Positions 28,798 through 40,378 of a DNA stretch of 64,000 nucleotides are shown one piece after another. The position numbers and the translations under genes were made by a program. Source of the DNA: Sinomonas sp. P10A9 (GTDB lineage Bacteria; Actinomycetota; Actinomycetes; Actinomycetales; Micrococcaceae); contig NZ_CP163302.1 of NCBI RefSeq assembly GCF_041022165.1, forward strand, positions 2,232,001-2,296,000, read 5' to 3'. The notes under the pieces were generated by a model. The model made no database searches, had not been told where the DNA came from, and saw only the letters and a list, made by a program, of their open reading frames with translations. Each line of letters opens with the position of its first letter. The stretch's first letter is position 1.

Positions 28798-29442
28798 ATG
28801 ACAGCGCAGATCACCATCATCGGCAGCGGACACATGGCGCGGGCACTGGCACGGGCGGCGCTGCGGGCCGACCGCACCGTGCAGATCCTCGGTCGCAATG
28901 GCAGCCAGACCCGCGACCTCGTCGAGTCCCTCGGCCCGGGCGCGACCGGCGGAATCGTCGGCGCGCCGGTCGAAGGAGGGATCGTCATCCTGGCGGTCCC
29001 GTACGGGGAGGTCCACCCTGTGCTCCTGGAACTCGGCGACGGAATCGAGGGGCGCGTGATCGTGGACATCGCCAACCCCATCGATGTGTCCACCTTCGAC
29101 CGGCTCCTCACCCCTGCCGGAACCTCCTCCGCAGAGGAAGTCGCCGCGATCGTCAACGGCCGCGCCGACGTGGTGAAGGCCTTCAACACCGTCTACGCCG
29201 GCCCGCTGGAAGCAGGCTCGGTGGACGGCCAGCATCTGGACGTCTTCATCGCAGGAGACTCGGAGGCCGCCAAGGAGAAGGTCAGCGCGCTCGTCGCCCG
29301 GTCGCAGATGCGACCCATCGATGCCGGGCCGCTTCGCCGCGCCCGGGAGCTGGAGGCCATCATGCTCCTGGTCTCCGGCCTCCAGGTGAGCCCCGCACAC
29401 GAGAACTTCAACTGGGACACGTCGCTGCGGATCCTGCCGTAG
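28798..29442 (+). CDS. NADPH-dependent F420 reductase-like NAD(P)-binding protein
   Basis: A 214-residue Rossmann-fold protein of the NADPH:F420 reductase (NpdG/Fno) group. Dinucleotide-binding start MTAQITIIGSGHMARALARAAL, then VVILAVPYGEVHPVL, VIVDIANPID, VVKAFNTVYA and VFIAGDSEAAKEKV. F420 use is inferred from family similarity only; related proteins bind other substrates. A GAGGAGAG site 7 bases upstream sets ATG 28798, directly after the universal stress protein gene. A hairpin follows the stop. Confidence 0.85.
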   Translation: MTAQITIIGSGHMARALARAALRADRTVQILGRNGSQTRDLVESLGPGATGGIVGAPVEGGIVILAVPYGEVHPVLLELGDGIEGRVIVDIANPIDVSTFDRLLTPAGTSSAEEVAAIVNGRADVVKAFNTVYAGPLEAGSVDGQHLDVFIAGDSEAAKEKVSALVARSQMRPIDAGPLRRARELEAIMLLVSGLQVSPAHENFNWDTSLRILP

Positions 29443-29453
29443 AGTCGTGCAGG

Positions 29454-29477
29454 TCACCGCCACGGACCGTGCGGTGA
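29454..29477 (+). terminator. Hairpin after the F420-reductase-like gene
   Basis: TCACCGC-C-ACGG-A-CCGT-GCGGTGA forms an 11-pair stem with a one-base bulge and a one-base (or short) loop, 12 bases after the stop. It could be a terminator before the mycoredoxin promoter. Confidence 0.5.
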
Positions 29478-29539
29478 GGGAATACCGTTGCGCCGCAGGT
29501 CGTTGCGCGAGGTAACCCCCTACACCGAGGAGTTCCTGC

Positions 29540-29800
29540 ATGGACAACTTCACCCCCGCCGACGGCACGATCACCATGTTCTCGACCACCTGGTGCGGTT
29601 ACTGCAACCGGCTCAAGAAGCAGCTGGACGCCCAGGGCATCGGCTACACCGAGGTGAACATCGAGGAGGTCGACGGCACGGCGGAGCTCGTGGAGAAGCT
29701 CAACGGAGGCAACCGCACCGTCCCGACGGTGATCTTCCCTGACGGCTCGGCTGCGACCAACCCGTCCGCGTCGCAGGTGAAGGCGAAGCTCTCGGTCTAG
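29540..29800 (+). CDS. mrx1: Mycoredoxin (glutaredoxin-like)
   Basis: An 86-residue thioredoxin-fold protein with the active site WCGYC (Cys19, Cys22) in TMFSTTWCGYCNRLKKQL and the cis-Pro region NRTVPTVIFPDG. The CGYC motif and length match mycoredoxin-1, which reduces mixed disulfides with mycothiol, the low-molecular thiol of actinobacteria. It stands alone between two hairpins. Confidence 0.9.
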   Translation: MDNFTPADGTITMFSTTWCGYCNRLKKQLDAQGIGYTEVNIEEVDGTAELVEKLNGGNRTVPTVIFPDGSAATNPSASQVKAKLSV

Positions 29801-29804
29801 TACA

Positions 29805-29833
29805 GCACCCAGAGGGTGCGCACCCTTATTTTG
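29805..29833 (+). terminator. Rho-independent terminator after the mycoredoxin gene
   Basis: GCACCC (29805-29810) pairs with GGGTGC (29814-29819), which can alternatively pair with GCACCC (29820-29825). The sequence TTATTTTG follows directly, giving a T-rich tail that is rare in this genome. Confidence 0.7.
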
Positions 29834-29894
29834 TCGTGCCCAACGGGTCGACGTCCCGTCTGGCCCCTGGCTGGCGGGCGTGGCGCGGCGGCTC

Positions 29895-30674
29895 TCAGGC
29901 GACCGCCCCGCGCTCGCGGTACATGGCCAGCAGCGCGGTCTCGACCGCATCGACGGTGAGCCCGGGCACCAGATCGTCGGCCGCCCCGGCGGTAGCCGGG
30001 TCGAACGGAAGCGCGAGCGCCCGGTACACGTCGGTGAGAACTGCCCTGACGGGCTCGGCGTCGCTCACCACGAAGACGGAGGAGAAGAGCCAGGCTCCGG
30101 CGACCACCCTCTGGGCCGTGCCCACGAGCTTGAGCCGGCCAGCCGCCGTCGTGCGTCCCGAGACGGCGGTGCCGGTGCCGAACCCGACGGGCACCCCGTG
30201 GACGCTGTACTCGCCGGGGCAGTACTCGTCCGGGATCTCGCCCACGCGGGCATCGACTCCGAGCGCCTGCAGAACGCCTGCGTAGAGGGCGCCGAACACC
30301 TCGAACCGATGCCGGTGGCCCACCATGGCCTCGCGCGCCGGCTCGATGTGGTCCACGATGAGCGTGCCCTCATGGTAGGCGGCCGCCCGCCCGCCGGCCT
30401 TGCGGACCACGGGCTCGAAGCCGTGCGCACGGGCAGCGTCCCGGGCCGCATCGAATCCTGCGAGACGGGTGTCCCGCTGGCCGAAGGCCAGGGTGGGGCG
30501 GGGGCGGTAGAGGCGGAGCGTGCCTCCCCGGACTCCGCGCTTGACCTCGTCGAGCAGCTCGGTAGCGTGGACCAGCTCGGCCGCGGCGCGCTCAGCGCCG
30601 GAACCGCCGTCCGGCACTCCGCTGCCCCGGACCAGGCCGAGCTGCACGCTCTCGCCGTCATTCCATTCCGCCAT
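29895..30674 (-). CDS. Lipoate-protein ligase A family protein
   Basis: A 259-residue BPL/LplA/LipB-fold protein. Core parts are LRLYRPRPTLAFGQRDTRLAGF and VVRKAGGRAAAYHEGTLIVDHI, equivalent to the RRxSGGGAVYHD lipoyl-adenylate loop. A lysine in GRLKLVGTAQRVVAGAWLFSSVFV may be the catalytic one. It would attach lipoate to E2 or GcvH proteins, or transfer octanoyl groups. The ATG at 30674 is 1 base after the stop of the thioesterase gene, so both are likely one transcript. A partner substrate in the window is the E2 at 9610-10944. Confidence 0.78.
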   Translation of the reverse strand: MAEWNDGESVQLGLVRGSGVPDGGSGAERAAAELVHATELLDEVKRGVRGGTLRLYRPRPTLAFGQRDTRLAGFDAARDAARAHGFEPVVRKAGGRAAAYHEGTLIVDHIEPAREAMVGHRHRFEVFGALYAGVLQALGVDARVGEIPDEYCPGEYSVHGVPVGFGTGTAVSGRTTAAGRLKLVGTAQRVVAGAWLFSSVFVVSDAEPVRAVLTDVYRALALPFDPATAGAADDLVPGLTVDAVETALLAMYRERGAVA

Positions 30675-30675
30675 G

Positions 30676-31509
30676 TCAGCTCCGGCGCAGGGTGAGGATC
30701 TGCTCGGCTCGGCCGAAGGGCCCGTCGGCATCGTGCAGGACCGAGGAGGTCAGACCGATGCCGTCCGCGCCGAAGGACACCGCATTGTCGATCCCGAGCC
30801 ACTCGCCGCGCGGCTCCCGGTACATGTGGATCTGCAGGTCGACGTTCGGGAACGCCCAGCTTCCCTGTCCTGGCGGGACGCGCGTGGCGATGCCGTTGGC
30901 CGTGTCCACAAGGCCCATGAGGCGCACCCAGTCGGGGCTCTCCGCCCCGCCGACCAGCGGATGCGCAGTCCGGATCCAGACCGTCCCGTTCCCGGAGCGA
31001 TGATGGGGCGCCTGGTACATCTCAAGCGAGCGGATGTAGCCGCCAGGCCACTCCGTCGAACCGTCCCAGCGCTCGCACTCCTCGACCGGAGGGATTGCGG
31101 GGTCCTCGACCGCGGCGACCGCGGAGCTGTCCGTCGTGATGAGCCGCCAAGCGCTTGCGCGGATCGCGACGCGGCCCCGGGCGGTGAGTTCGGCCTCGAC
31201 GAGCTCGATCGTCTTCCCGGGGCGGACGGTGCGCACGGTAACCTCGAACTCGCCAGCGTGAATGAGACCGAGGATCTCGTAGCTGATGCGGGCGATCCGC
31301 AGATCGGGGCGCGGCTCGTGCTGGGCGAGCGTGTGGGCGAGGATCCCCGAGGCGGGGGCCATGTGCTGTTCGTGGGCATTCCAGGCGCCTTGCGCGTGGA
31401 TCGTCGAGCGGAAGCGTCCGCCGCCGAGGTCCTCGTAATAGAACTCGCCGACTGCCAGCCCCGGCAATACCCCGTCAGGCTCGGCCTTCGGCACGACCTC
31501 TAGCGTCAC
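30676..31509 (-). CDS. Acyl-CoA thioesterase-like double hotdog protein
   Basis: A 277-residue protein with two hotdog halves of the TesB/thioesterase-like superfamily. First half: GRFRSTIHAQGAWNAHEQHMAPASGILAH...RISYEILGLIHAGEFEVTVRTVRPGKTIELVEAEL. Second half: WVRLMGLVDTANGIATRVPPG...FPNVDLQIHMYREPRGEWLGIDN. It lacks clear clues to chain length. It is coupled to the lipoate-ligase-like gene (1-base gap), which is unusual but common for small actinobacterial operons. Normal length for the group. Confidence 0.82.
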   Translation of the reverse strand: MTLEVVPKAEPDGVLPGLAVGEFYYEDLGGGRFRSTIHAQGAWNAHEQHMAPASGILAHTLAQHEPRPDLRIARISYEILGLIHAGEFEVTVRTVRPGKTIELVEAELTARGRVAIRASAWRLITTDSSAVAAVEDPAIPPVEECERWDGSTEWPGGYIRSLEMYQAPHHRSGNGTVWIRTAHPLVGGAESPDWVRLMGLVDTANGIATRVPPGQGSWAFPNVDLQIHMYREPRGEWLGIDNAVSFGADGIGLTSSVLHDADGPFGRAEQILTLRRS

Positions 31510-31610
31510 GTCCCACTCCTCTCCGGGTCCGCCACACGCTGGGCGGCCCCATCCAGACTATCTCCAGCGGTCGGCGGGACTAATTCGAGCCGAAGGGAGG
31601 TTCCCCTCGC

Positions 31611-33065
31611 ATGACCATCACGCGCGCGGATGTCGGCTTCCGGTCCGAGCGGGGGCCCATCCTCGTGGCCCTCATGCTCACTACGGGGCTCGTGGCCATC
31701 GATTCGACGATCGTCGCGACGGCGGTCCCCTCGATCGTGAACGACGTCGGCGGGTTCTCCTCGTTCCCCTGGCTGTTCTCGGCCTACATGCTCGCCCAAG
31801 CCGTCTCGGTGCCGGTCTACGCGAAGCTCGCGGACATGCTCGGGCGCAAGCCGATCGTCCTCATCGGCATCGCCCTGTTCCTCGTCGGCTCGGTCCTCTG
31901 CGGTCTGGCCGGCTCCATGGGCGCACTCATCGCGTTCCGGGTGATCCAGGGCCTCGGCGCAGGCGCCGTCCAGCCCATGGCCATCACGATTGCGGGGGAC
32001 ATCTACACCGTCGCCGAACGTGCCAGAGTGCAGGGGTACCTCGCGAGCGTGTGGGCGGTGTCCTCCGTGGTAGGGCCGACGCTCGGCGGAGTCTTTGCCT
32101 CCCTCGGGATCTGGCGCGGCATCTTCCTCGTGAACATCCCGCTGTGCGTGCTGGCCGGATGGATGCTGGCCCGCACATTCCACGAGACCGTGGAGCGCGC
32201 GCGGCACCGGATCGACTTCCTCGGCTCGGGCCTTCTCACACTGTCCATGACCCTGGTCATCCTCGGCGCCCTCGAGGGCGGTCAGGCCTGGGCCTGGATC
32301 TCGCCGCTGGGCATCGGCTGCTTCGTCCTCGGCCCGGCGCTGTTCGGGGCGTTCCTCATTGCAGAGCGGCGTGCCGCCGAGCCGGTCCTGCCCCTGTGGG
32401 TCGTCTCGCGGCGCCTCTTGCTGACGACGACGCTCGCCTCCTTCGGCGTCGGGGCCATGATCCTGGGGCTCACCTCGTACGTTCCAACGTTCCTCGAGAG
32501 CGCACTCTCGGTCTCCCCCGTGGTCGCCGGCCTGGCCCTCGCGGCTCTGACGCTCGGGTGGCCGATCAGCGCCGCCCAGTCCGGTCGGCTGTACCTCTGG
32601 ATAGGATTCCGGACAACGGCTCTCATCGGGATCGCGGTGGCGGTGGCAGGCACCGCTGTTCTAGCGGCCACGGCCCACACACCGAACGTCGTGGCCGTCG
32701 CGGCAAGCTGCTTCACCATCGGCTTGGGCCTGGGCCTCACCGCTTCGCCTACGCTCATCGCCGCGCAGTCGAGCGTCGAATGGAATGAGCGCGGCGTCGT
32801 GACGGGGACGAATCTCTTCTCGCGCTCGATCGGCAGCGCCCTGGGCGTCGCCGTGTTCGGGGCCATCGCCAACGGCATCTACGCCTCCTCCCCCGCCGGC
32901 GAGGCGAAGGGCGAAACGATCGTGCCGGCGTCGGCGGCGGTCTTCCTCACCGTGGTCGTCGTGGCCGTACTCGTGGGTTTTGCCGTGTTCGCCATGCCCC
33001 GCGACGGGCGCCGCGTCTCCGACGCCGCTGAGACGGCGTCCCGATCCACGCGACCGGGCGCCTAG
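31611..33065 (+). CDS. MFS drug transporter, DHA2 (EmrB/QacA) type
   Basis: A 484-residue membrane protein that fits the 14-segment DHA2 family. The conserved start LMLTTGLVAIDSTIVATAVPSIV includes motif D1 (LDxTIVNVAL-like), and KLADMLGRKPIVLIG is motif A. VIQGLGAGAVQPMAI is motif B and WAVSSVVGPTLGGVFA is motif C of antiporters. It should export hydrophobic compounds using the proton gradient. Substrate unknown. It converges on the FUSC gene with a 4-base overlap. Confidence 0.92.
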   Translation: MTITRADVGFRSERGPILVALMLTTGLVAIDSTIVATAVPSIVNDVGGFSSFPWLFSAYMLAQAVSVPVYAKLADMLGRKPIVLIGIALFLVGSVLCGLAGSMGALIAFRVIQGLGAGAVQPMAITIAGDIYTVAERARVQGYLASVWAVSSVVGPTLGGVFASLGIWRGIFLVNIPLCVLAGWMLARTFHETVERARHRIDFLGSGLLTLSMTLVILGALEGGQAWAWISPLGIGCFVLGPALFGAFLIAERRAAEPVLPLWVVSRRLLLTTTLASFGVGAMILGLTSYVPTFLESALSVSPVVAGLALAALTLGWPISAAQSGRLYLWIGFRTTALIGIAVAVAGTAVLAATAHTPNVVAVAASCFTIGLGLGLTASPTLIAAQSSVEWNERGVVTGTNLFSRSIGSALGVAVFGAIANGIYASSPAGEAKGETIVPASAAVFLTVVVVAVLVGFAVFAMPRDGRRVSDAAETASRSTRPGA

Positions 33066-34213
33066 CGAACCGGCCTCCTGTCCGGGTGCTCCCCCTCCTC
33101 CCTGCTGCGGACAACGCGGATGATCCGGGCCAGTGACAGGGAGACCGCGGCAGCCACGCTGACAGACGCCCCGTGGGCCGTTGCCGCCTCGTAGTAGGTC
33201 CGGCTGACGGCATCGATCGTGCCTTCGGCTCGGGCTAGGACGTCCGGCAGGGAATCGGACTCACCCCACGCGCGCAGCACATCAGCGGTGGCGGAGAGAG
33301 CGTCCCCGAGCCGCGGCATCACGTCCACTGGGATCGCGGACGACTCGTCCTCCCCACCGATCACGCCGGATAGGAGGTCCGTGATGTCCTGGACCTGGAA
33401 GGTCGAACGCTCGACGGCGCGCAGATCCGCGAGGTCCGCCGCGAGATCCCGGCGGCGGCGCCAGCGTCGCGGATTCACCCTGGCGCTCTCCTCGGCGGCT
33501 TCGACCACGCGTCGGACCCGAGAAGCGGTCTCCGCGAGGAGTTCCTCGCGACTGGCCCAGTCCTGATGGTTCTGTGGCGATGACTCGTTCAGCGCGAGCG
33601 CCATCTCATCGAGCTGATCGCCAAGCGTGTGGCGGAGCCTTCTGAAGGCAGGAGTGATGGCGCTGTAGCGCAGGGGCGGGAAGACCAGCCAGTTCACCGC
33701 GAACCCGATCGCGACCCCCACACCCATCTGCCCGAGGTAGGCGAGCGAGAAGTCCTCGCGGCGGCCGCCGCCGGCAACGAGGACGAACAGTGCAGCGAGA
33801 GGAACCCAATCCCGCGCCGTGCCCATCCGGGGAAGACCCCCGACCAGCACGCCGAAGCCGATCACCACTGCTATGGCGAGCGCGCTCGTCTCGGTGAAGC
33901 TTGCCACGACCATCGCGACCCCGATGCCGAGGGCCAGACCTAGGAGGCTCTGGAGGCCTTTACGCAGGGAGTCCGCCACCGTCGGGTACATGCTCACGAG
34001 AGCGCCGAGGGGCGCGTAGTACGGATACTGCGAGATGGGTTCCGGCATCAGCTGCGCGGCGAACCATGCGAGCCCCGCGGCGAGGGCGGTCTTTGCGGCC
34101 AGCATGAGCCGCTCTATCGAGACGGCCTCGCGCAGTCCTGAGCGGACGGCGGAGAGGGACGGGCCCAGAAACGCGCGCGCACTGGACCCGTCCCGCGGGG
34201 AGCTGGCGGCCAT
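33062..34213 (-). CDS. FUSC-family (aromatic acid exporter-like) membrane protein
   Basis: A 383-residue protein. The N-terminal half has about six hydrophobic segments, with ISQYPYYAPLGALVSMYPTVADSLRKGLQSLLGLALGIG characteristic of the FUSC/ArAE domain. The C-terminal half is soluble and helical and resembles the cytosolic part of p-hydroxybenzoic acid efflux proteins. Transport substrate is unknown. It converges with the MFS gene (4-base overlap); both may serve efflux but are transcribed separately. Confidence 0.85.
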   Translation of the reverse strand: MAASSPRDGSSARAFLGPSLSAVRSGLREAVSIERLMLAAKTALAAGLAWFAAQLMPEPISQYPYYAPLGALVSMYPTVADSLRKGLQSLLGLALGIGVAMVVASFTETSALAIAVVIGFGVLVGGLPRMGTARDWVPLAALFVLVAGGGRREDFSLAYLGQMGVGVAIGFAVNWLVFPPLRYSAITPAFRRLRHTLGDQLDEMALALNESSPQNHQDWASREELLAETASRVRRVVEAAEESARVNPRRWRRRRDLAADLADLRAVERSTFQVQDITDLLSGVIGGEDESSAIPVDVMPRLGDALSATADVLRAWGESDSLPDVLARAEGTIDAVSRTYYEAATAHGASVSVAAAVSLSLARIIRVVRSREEGEHPDRRPVR

Positions 34214-34326
34214 GAGCCAAGCCTTGCATCCCCCGCGCGGTAGGTCGAGTCCGTCCCCTCGTCGCTCACTGCACCACCTGTCTCCGAGGCGGTGGCTGTC
34301 CCCTTGAGCTGGACCTCCTCAACAGC

Positions 34327-35286
34327 TCAGGACAGGCGGCCGAGGCGCTCGCGCCCCCGGGCCACCGCACGGCGTCCCTGCTCTGCCAGACGCGATGCGA
34401 GCCTGCGCGCGCGCTCCGCGGCCCCAGCCTCGCGTTCGGCGGACGCCGCCTCCACCTCGAGCTCGGCGGCCCGGTTCCGGAGGCTCTCGAGCTCCGCCGC
34501 AAGTCGGTCCCGCCGCTCAGCGGCCTCGGTTGCCTCACGCTCCGCGTCGGCGAGCTCTGCATCGGCGTCGTCGAGGCTCCGCTCAGCCTCCGCGAGCTCT
34601 GCCTCTGCCGCCTGACGTTCGTGCCGCCTCGCCTCGTCCCGCACTGCGAGCTTGTCCACACCCGTATCGTCCGCGTGGGCCTTGCTCTCGGAGCCCGGGC
34701 GCCGAGCTCGCGTAGGCACCACGATCGACGCCGACCCGTCGCCCTCCGCGGCTGCGGGCTGCTCTGGCCACGCGCCCGGCACTGCAAGGGCACCCGTGAG
34801 GTCCACTGGCTCGAGGCCATTGCTCGTGAAGGTCCGCACGAGCAGCCCGCTCCGAAGGGCCTCCGACGCCCGTGGATCCGTCATGGCCGCGCGCAGCGTC
34901 TGCTCCATCTCGGAGGCCGCGGGCTCACTGATCTTCACCCCAAGGTCCGAGGCGAGGGCACGGCCATCCCTCACGACGGCGCTCAGGAGCCTCGAGCGCT
35001 GCCGGCTCAGCTCACGCATCCGCGCGGGGTCGAGATCCTCTTGGGCGTCGCGCAGCTTGGCGCCGAGGTCTAGGACCTGGGAGATTTCATCAACGCGGCG
35101 CCTGGCGAGCATGTTGAGCGCCCAGGTGGCCGCGGATGGCTTGGGAAGGCGGGCAATCTGCTTCGCCAGAAGGGCCTGATCCTTGGCCCGTGCCTGCTTG
35201 GCCCGCTGATTGCGGGCCGCGGTGAACGCTCCGGGCGGGAGCGCGTACAACTCGGCGGCCACATCATCGAGCTCCATGGCACGCAT
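34327..35286 (-). CDS. Conserved hypothetical protein with a C-terminal coiled coil
   Basis: A 319-residue protein. The N-terminal part MRAMELDDVAAELYALPPGAF...ARLPKPSAATWALNMLARR is a pattern I have seen in actinobacterial hypothetical proteins. From about 215 to 310 it is a long Glu/Ala/Arg coiled coil (ELAEAERSLDDADAELADAE...), with an end rich in Arg. Three ATGs occur close together (35289, 35286, 35277); 35286 is chosen for its spacing from AAGGGA. Function unknown; the coiled coil suggests a structural or assembly role. Confidence 0.7.
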   Translation of the reverse strand: MRAMELDDVAAELYALPPGAFTAARNQRAKQARAKDQALLAKQIARLPKPSAATWALNMLARRRVDEISQVLDLGAKLRDAQEDLDPARMRELSRQRSRLLSAVVRDGRALASDLGVKISEPAASEMEQTLRAAMTDPRASEALRSGLLVRTFTSNGLEPVDLTGALAVPGAWPEQPAAAEGDGSASIVVPTRARRPGSESKAHADDTGVDKLAVRDEARRHERQAAEAELAEAERSLDDADAELADAEREATEAAERRDRLAAELESLRNRAAELEVEAASAEREAGAAERARRLASRLAEQGRRAVARGRERLGRLS

Positions 35287-35462
35287 CATAGGTCCCTTGG
35301 TGCGCGGCGACGACACACAGACGAACGATGCCATCATGGCCGTCACCGCGACCGCCGCGCTCCTGCTCATCGTGGTTCACCTGGCATGGGCTCGTCCCTG
35401 TTCTCTGGGACGGTCGGCGCCAATCTGAGCTGACGCGGGGACGCAACCGGCCAGCACGGAAG

Positions 35463-35497
35463 GAGGACGACGACGGGGGCCTGCCGCCGTCGTCCTC
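35463..35497 (-). terminator. Terminator after nrdF
   Basis: GAGGACGACGACGG (35463-35476) and CCGCCGTCGTCCTC (35484-35497) pair with one A-C mismatch and a 7-base loop. It lies 44 bases beyond the nrdF stop and closes the nrd operon. Confidence 0.75.
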
Positions 35498-35540
35498 ATC
35501 CTCTTGGGTGATCAGCGCTTTCTGCAGAAGCAGAAACGAA

Positions 35541-37284
<1,744 letters not shown>

Positions 37285-37321
37285 CTCCTACCCTTTCATC
37301 CGAAGAATCGATAGTTGAGTC

Positions 37322-39496
37322 TCACAACGCACAGCTGACGCAACCCTCCACCTCAGTCCCCTCAAGGGCGAGCTGGCGGAGGCGGATGTAGTAGAGCGTC
37401 TTGATGCCCTTGCGCCACGCGTAGATCTGGGCCTTATTGATGTCCCGCGTCGTCGCAGTGTCCTTGAAGAACAGTGTGAGCGAGAGGCCCTGGTCCACGT
37501 GCTGCGTGGCGGCCGCGTACGTGTCGATGATCTTCTCGTAGCCGATCTCGTACGCGTCCTGGTAGTAGTCGAGGTTCTCGTTCGTCAGGTACGGCGCCGG
37601 GTAGTAGACGCGCCCGATCTTGCCTTCCTTGCGGATCTCGATCTTGGCCGCGACCGGGTGGATGGAGGAGGTCGAGTTGTTGATGTAGCTGATCGAGCCC
37701 GTCGGGGGGACCGCCTGGAGGTTCTGGTTGTAGATGCCGTGCTCCATGACCGAGAGCTTGAGCTCTCGCCAGTCGTCCTGGGTTGGAACCTCGACCTTGG
37801 CGAACAGCTCGCGGACCTTCTCGGTCTGCGGGGCCCACTCCTGCTCGGTGTACTTGTCGAAGAACTCGCCCGAGGCGTACTTCGAGTTCTCGAAGCCGCC
37901 GAACGCCTGCCCGTTCTCCATTGCGAGCCGATTCGAGGCCCGCAGTGCGTGGAAAAGCACCGTGTAGAAGTAGATGTTCGTGAAGTCCAGACCCTCCTCG
38001 GAGCCGTAGTGGACCCGCTCGCGGGCGAGGTACCCGTGGAGGTTCATCTGGCCGAGGCCGATCGCGTGGGACTTCGCATTCCCCTCGGCGACGGAAGGCA
38101 CGGACTCGATGTAGCTCATGTCGGACACGGCCGAGAGCGCGCGGATCGCGGTCTCGATGGAGAGCCCGAAGTCCTCGGAGTCCATGGTCCTCGCGATGTT
38201 CATCGAGCCCAGGTTGCAGGAGATGTCCTTGCCAACGCTCGCGTAGGAGAGGTCCTCGTTGTACACGCTCGGCGTGGAGACCTGCAGGATCTCCGAGCAC
38301 AGGTTGCTCATGGTGACCTTGCCGGCCACCGGGTTGGCCCGATTCACCGTGTCCTCGAACATGATGTAGGGGTAGCCCGACTCGAACTGGATCTCCGCGA
38401 GGGTCTGGAAGAACTCGCGGGCGCTGATCTTCGTCTTCTTGATCCGCGCGTCGTCGACCATCTCGTAGTACTTCTCGGTCACCGAGACATCGGAGAACGG
38501 CTTGCCGTACACGCGCTCGACGTCGTACGGCGAGAAGAGGTACATGTCCTCGTTCTTCTTCGCGAGCTCGAACGTGATGTCCGGGATGACGACGCCGAGC
38601 GAGAGCGTCTTGATGCGGATCTTCTCGTCAGCGTTCTCGCGCTTCGTGTCGAGGAAGCGGTAGATGTCCGGGTGGTGTGCGTGCAGGTACACGGCGCCGG
38701 CCCCCTGGCGCGCCCCGAGCTGGTTCGCATACGAGAAGGAGTCCTCGAGGAGCTTCATGACGGGGATGACGCCCGAGGACTGGTTCTCGATCTGCTTGAT
38801 CGGCGCGCCGTGCTCGCGGATGTTCGTCAGCGAGAGGGCGACGCCGCCGCCGCGCTTGGAGAGCTGGAGCGCCGAGTTGATGCCGCGCGCGATCGACTCC
38901 ATGTTGTCCTCGATGCGCAGGAGGAAGCACGAGACGAGCTCGCCGCGCTGCTTCTTCCCGGCGTTGAGGAACGTGGGTGTGGCCGGCTGGAAGCGGCCCG
39001 AGATGATCTCGTCCACGAGCTGGGTCGCGAGCTGCTCGTCACCCCGGGCAAGGTGGAGCGCAACCATGCACACTCGGTCCTCGTAGCGCTCGAGGTAGCG
39101 CTTGCCGTCGAACGTCTTGAGCGTGTAGGACGTGTAGAACTTGAACGCGCCGAGGAACGTCTCGAAGCGGAACTTCTTCTTGTACGCCCGGCCGAACAGG
39201 TCGCGGACGAAGTTCATCGTGTACTGGTCAAGCGTCTCGCGCTCGTAGTAGTCCTTCTTGATCAGGTACTCGAGCTTCTCGTCCAGATCGTGGAAGAACA
39301 CCGTGTTGGTGTTGACGTGGTCGAGGAAGTACTGGCGCGCCGCGTAGCGGTCCGCCTCGAACTGGATCTTCCCGTCGTCGCCATACAGGTTCAGCATGGC
39401 ATTGAGCTCGTGGTAGCCGAGGCCCTTGTACTTCGCGGGCAGCTCCTTCGGATCTGCCGTCGCTGCTACTGCAGGGGAAGCGAGAGTCGTGTCCAA
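37322..39496 (-). CDS. nrdE: Class Ib ribonucleotide reductase alpha subunit NrdE
   Basis: A 724-residue catalytic subunit that reduces ribonucleoside diphosphates. Visible parts: active-site Cys in [15 protein letters not shown], the NLCSEI region with Cys and Glu ([16 protein letters not shown]), the second Cys in [14 protein letters not shown], and the C-terminal GCVSCAL redox pair that NrdH reduces. The start is TTG 39496 ([20 protein letters not shown]), chosen because upstream codons do not resemble NrdE; a GAAGGA site lies about 12 bases upstream. It overlaps nrdI by about 31 bases. No intron or intein interrupts it. Confidence 0.95.
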   Translation of the reverse strand: MDTTLASPAVAATADPKELPAKYKGLGYHELNAMLNLYGDDGKIQFEADRYAARQYFLDHVNTNTVFFHDLDEKLEYLIKKDYYERETLDQYTMNFVRDLFGRAYKKKFRFETFLGAFKFYTSYTLKTFDGKRYLERYEDRVCMVALHLARGDEQLATQLVDEIISGRFQPATPTFLNAGKKQRGELVSCFLLRIEDNMESIARGINSALQLSKRGGGVALSLTNIREHGAPIKQIENQSSGVIPVMKLLEDSFSYANQLGARQGAGAVYLHAHHPDIYRFLDTKRENADEKIRIKTLSLGVVIPDITFELAKKNEDMYLFSPYDVERVYGKPFSDVSVTEKYYEMVDDARIKKTKISAREFFQTLAEIQFESGYPYIMFEDTVNRANPVAGKVTMSNLCSEILQVSTPSVYNEDLSYASVGKDISCNLGSMNIARTMDSEDFGLSIETAIRALSAVSDMSYIESVPSVAEGNAKSHAIGLGQMNLHGYLARERVHYGSEEGLDFTNIYFYTVLFHALRASNRLAMENGQAFGGFENSKYASGEFFDKYTEQEWAPQTEKVRELFAKVEVPTQDDWRELKLSVMEHGIYNQNLQAVPPTGSISYINNSTSSIHPVAAKIEIRKEGKIGRVYYPAPYLTNENLDYYQDAYEIGYEKIIDTYAAATQHVDQGLSLTLFFKDTATTRDINKAQIYAWRKGIKTLYYIRLRQLALEGTEVEGCVSCAL

Positions 39497-39951
39497 AATG
39501 CGTCCAATCCTTCGGTGACCCGGGCCACGTCTTCGGGCGTGCCCATGAGTTCGAATCGGTAGAGGTGGGGAACGTGGCACTTAACGGCGACGATGTCGCC
39601 TGCAGCGCAGTAGTTGTCCCCGAAGTTCGTGTTGCCCGCGCTGATGACGCCCCGGATGAGGCCCCGGTTCTGCGGGTCGTTGAGGAATCTGATGACTTGT
39701 TTGGGCACGGACCCCGCTCCGCCAGTCCCGCCGTATGTCGGGACGACCAGCACGAACGGCTCCGTTGCCCGGAGTGGCGCGTCGTGTAAGTGGAGCGGGA
39801 TCTGCTCTGCCTCGAGACCGAGCTTGCCCACAAAACGGCGGGTGTTGCCCGAGACAGACGAGAAGTAGATGAGTCGCGCCGACGTCAGGCGTGGCGCGGG
39901 ATCCGAGCCCTGCGCCCCGACGTCACTCGCGGCGATGACCTGGGAGGCCAT
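39466..39951 (-). CDS. nrdI: NrdI flavodoxin-like activase of class Ib RNR
   Basis: A 161-residue flavoprotein that supplies the oxidant to assemble the NrdF Mn2 cofactor. FMN loop [19 protein letters not shown], then [12 protein letters not shown] and [18 protein letters not shown]. An N-terminal extension of about 25 residues precedes the first strand. It is preceded by a purine-rich AAGGGGG site and lies 47 bases after nrdH. Confidence 0.94.
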   Translation of the reverse strand: MASQVIAASDVGAQGSDPAPRLTSARLIYFSSVSGNTRRFVGKLGLEAEQIPLHLHDAPLRATEPFVLVVPTYGGTGGAGSVPKQVIRFLNDPQNRGLIRGVISAGNTNFGDNYCAAGDIVAVKCHVPHLYRFELMGTPEDVARVTEGLDAFWTRLSLPLQ

Positions 39952-39998
39952 TTGAGCGCACCCCCTTGTGGGAAAAGCTGAGTGGTGGGGCAGGCGGC

Positions 39999-40247
39999 TC
40001 AGGCCACCGACGCGGCGGATGCGCTTTGAGCGATCGCCGCGATCTTGTCCGGCCGGAAGCCAGACCAGTGGTCGCGGTCCGTGACGACGACGGGCGCCTG
40101 CAGGTAGCCCATGGCCTTGAGCCGCTCAAGGGCCTCCGGATCCTGCGTGACATCGACCTTCCTGTAGTCGATGCCCTTCTTGTCCAGGGCACGGTAGGTC
40201 GCGTTGCACTGCACACACGCGGGCTTCGTGTAGACCGTGACGTTCAT
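39999..40247 (-). CDS. nrdH: NrdH glutaredoxin-like protein
   Basis: An 82-residue redoxin, the electron donor for NrdEF. Active site CVQC at Cys11-Cys14 ([25 protein letters not shown]) and the C-terminal WSGFRPDKI motif typical of NrdH, which uses thioredoxin reductase. The start ATG 40247 puts MNVTVYTK first, as in other NrdH proteins; an ATG five codons earlier is also in frame. It is the first gene of nrdH-nrdI-nrdE-endonuclease-nrdF. Confidence 0.95.
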   Translation of the reverse strand: MNVTVYTKPACVQCNATYRALDKKGIDYRKVDVTQDPEALERLKAMGYLQAPVVVTDRDHWSGFRPDKIAAIAQSASAASVA

Positions 40248-40346
40248 GATTCCCAACCCCATCCTTCAAAAGCTTCCCCGGCCGGGGCGTTCGCCGCTGC
40301 CGCACCGACAGCCGCCCCTCGGGTCTCGAGCATCTCGGTGCCCTCG

Positions 40347-40362
40347 ATACTACATGTAGTGC
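40347..40362. promoter_or_regulatory. Candidate NrdR box 1 upstream of nrdH
   Basis: Core CTACATGTAG inside the perfect palindrome ACTACATGTAGT (40349-40360), matching the NrdR pattern acaCwAtATaTwGtgt. It is about 100 bases upstream of the nrdH start and pairs with a second box one 16-base linker away. Confidence 0.65.
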
Positions 40363-40378
40363 ATGCCCCAGCCGCGGA

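Noticed and set aside
39546..39560. GTTCGAATC motif resembling a tRNA T-loop
   Set aside because: It lies inside nrdI and no cloverleaf arms or acceptor stem can be formed around it.
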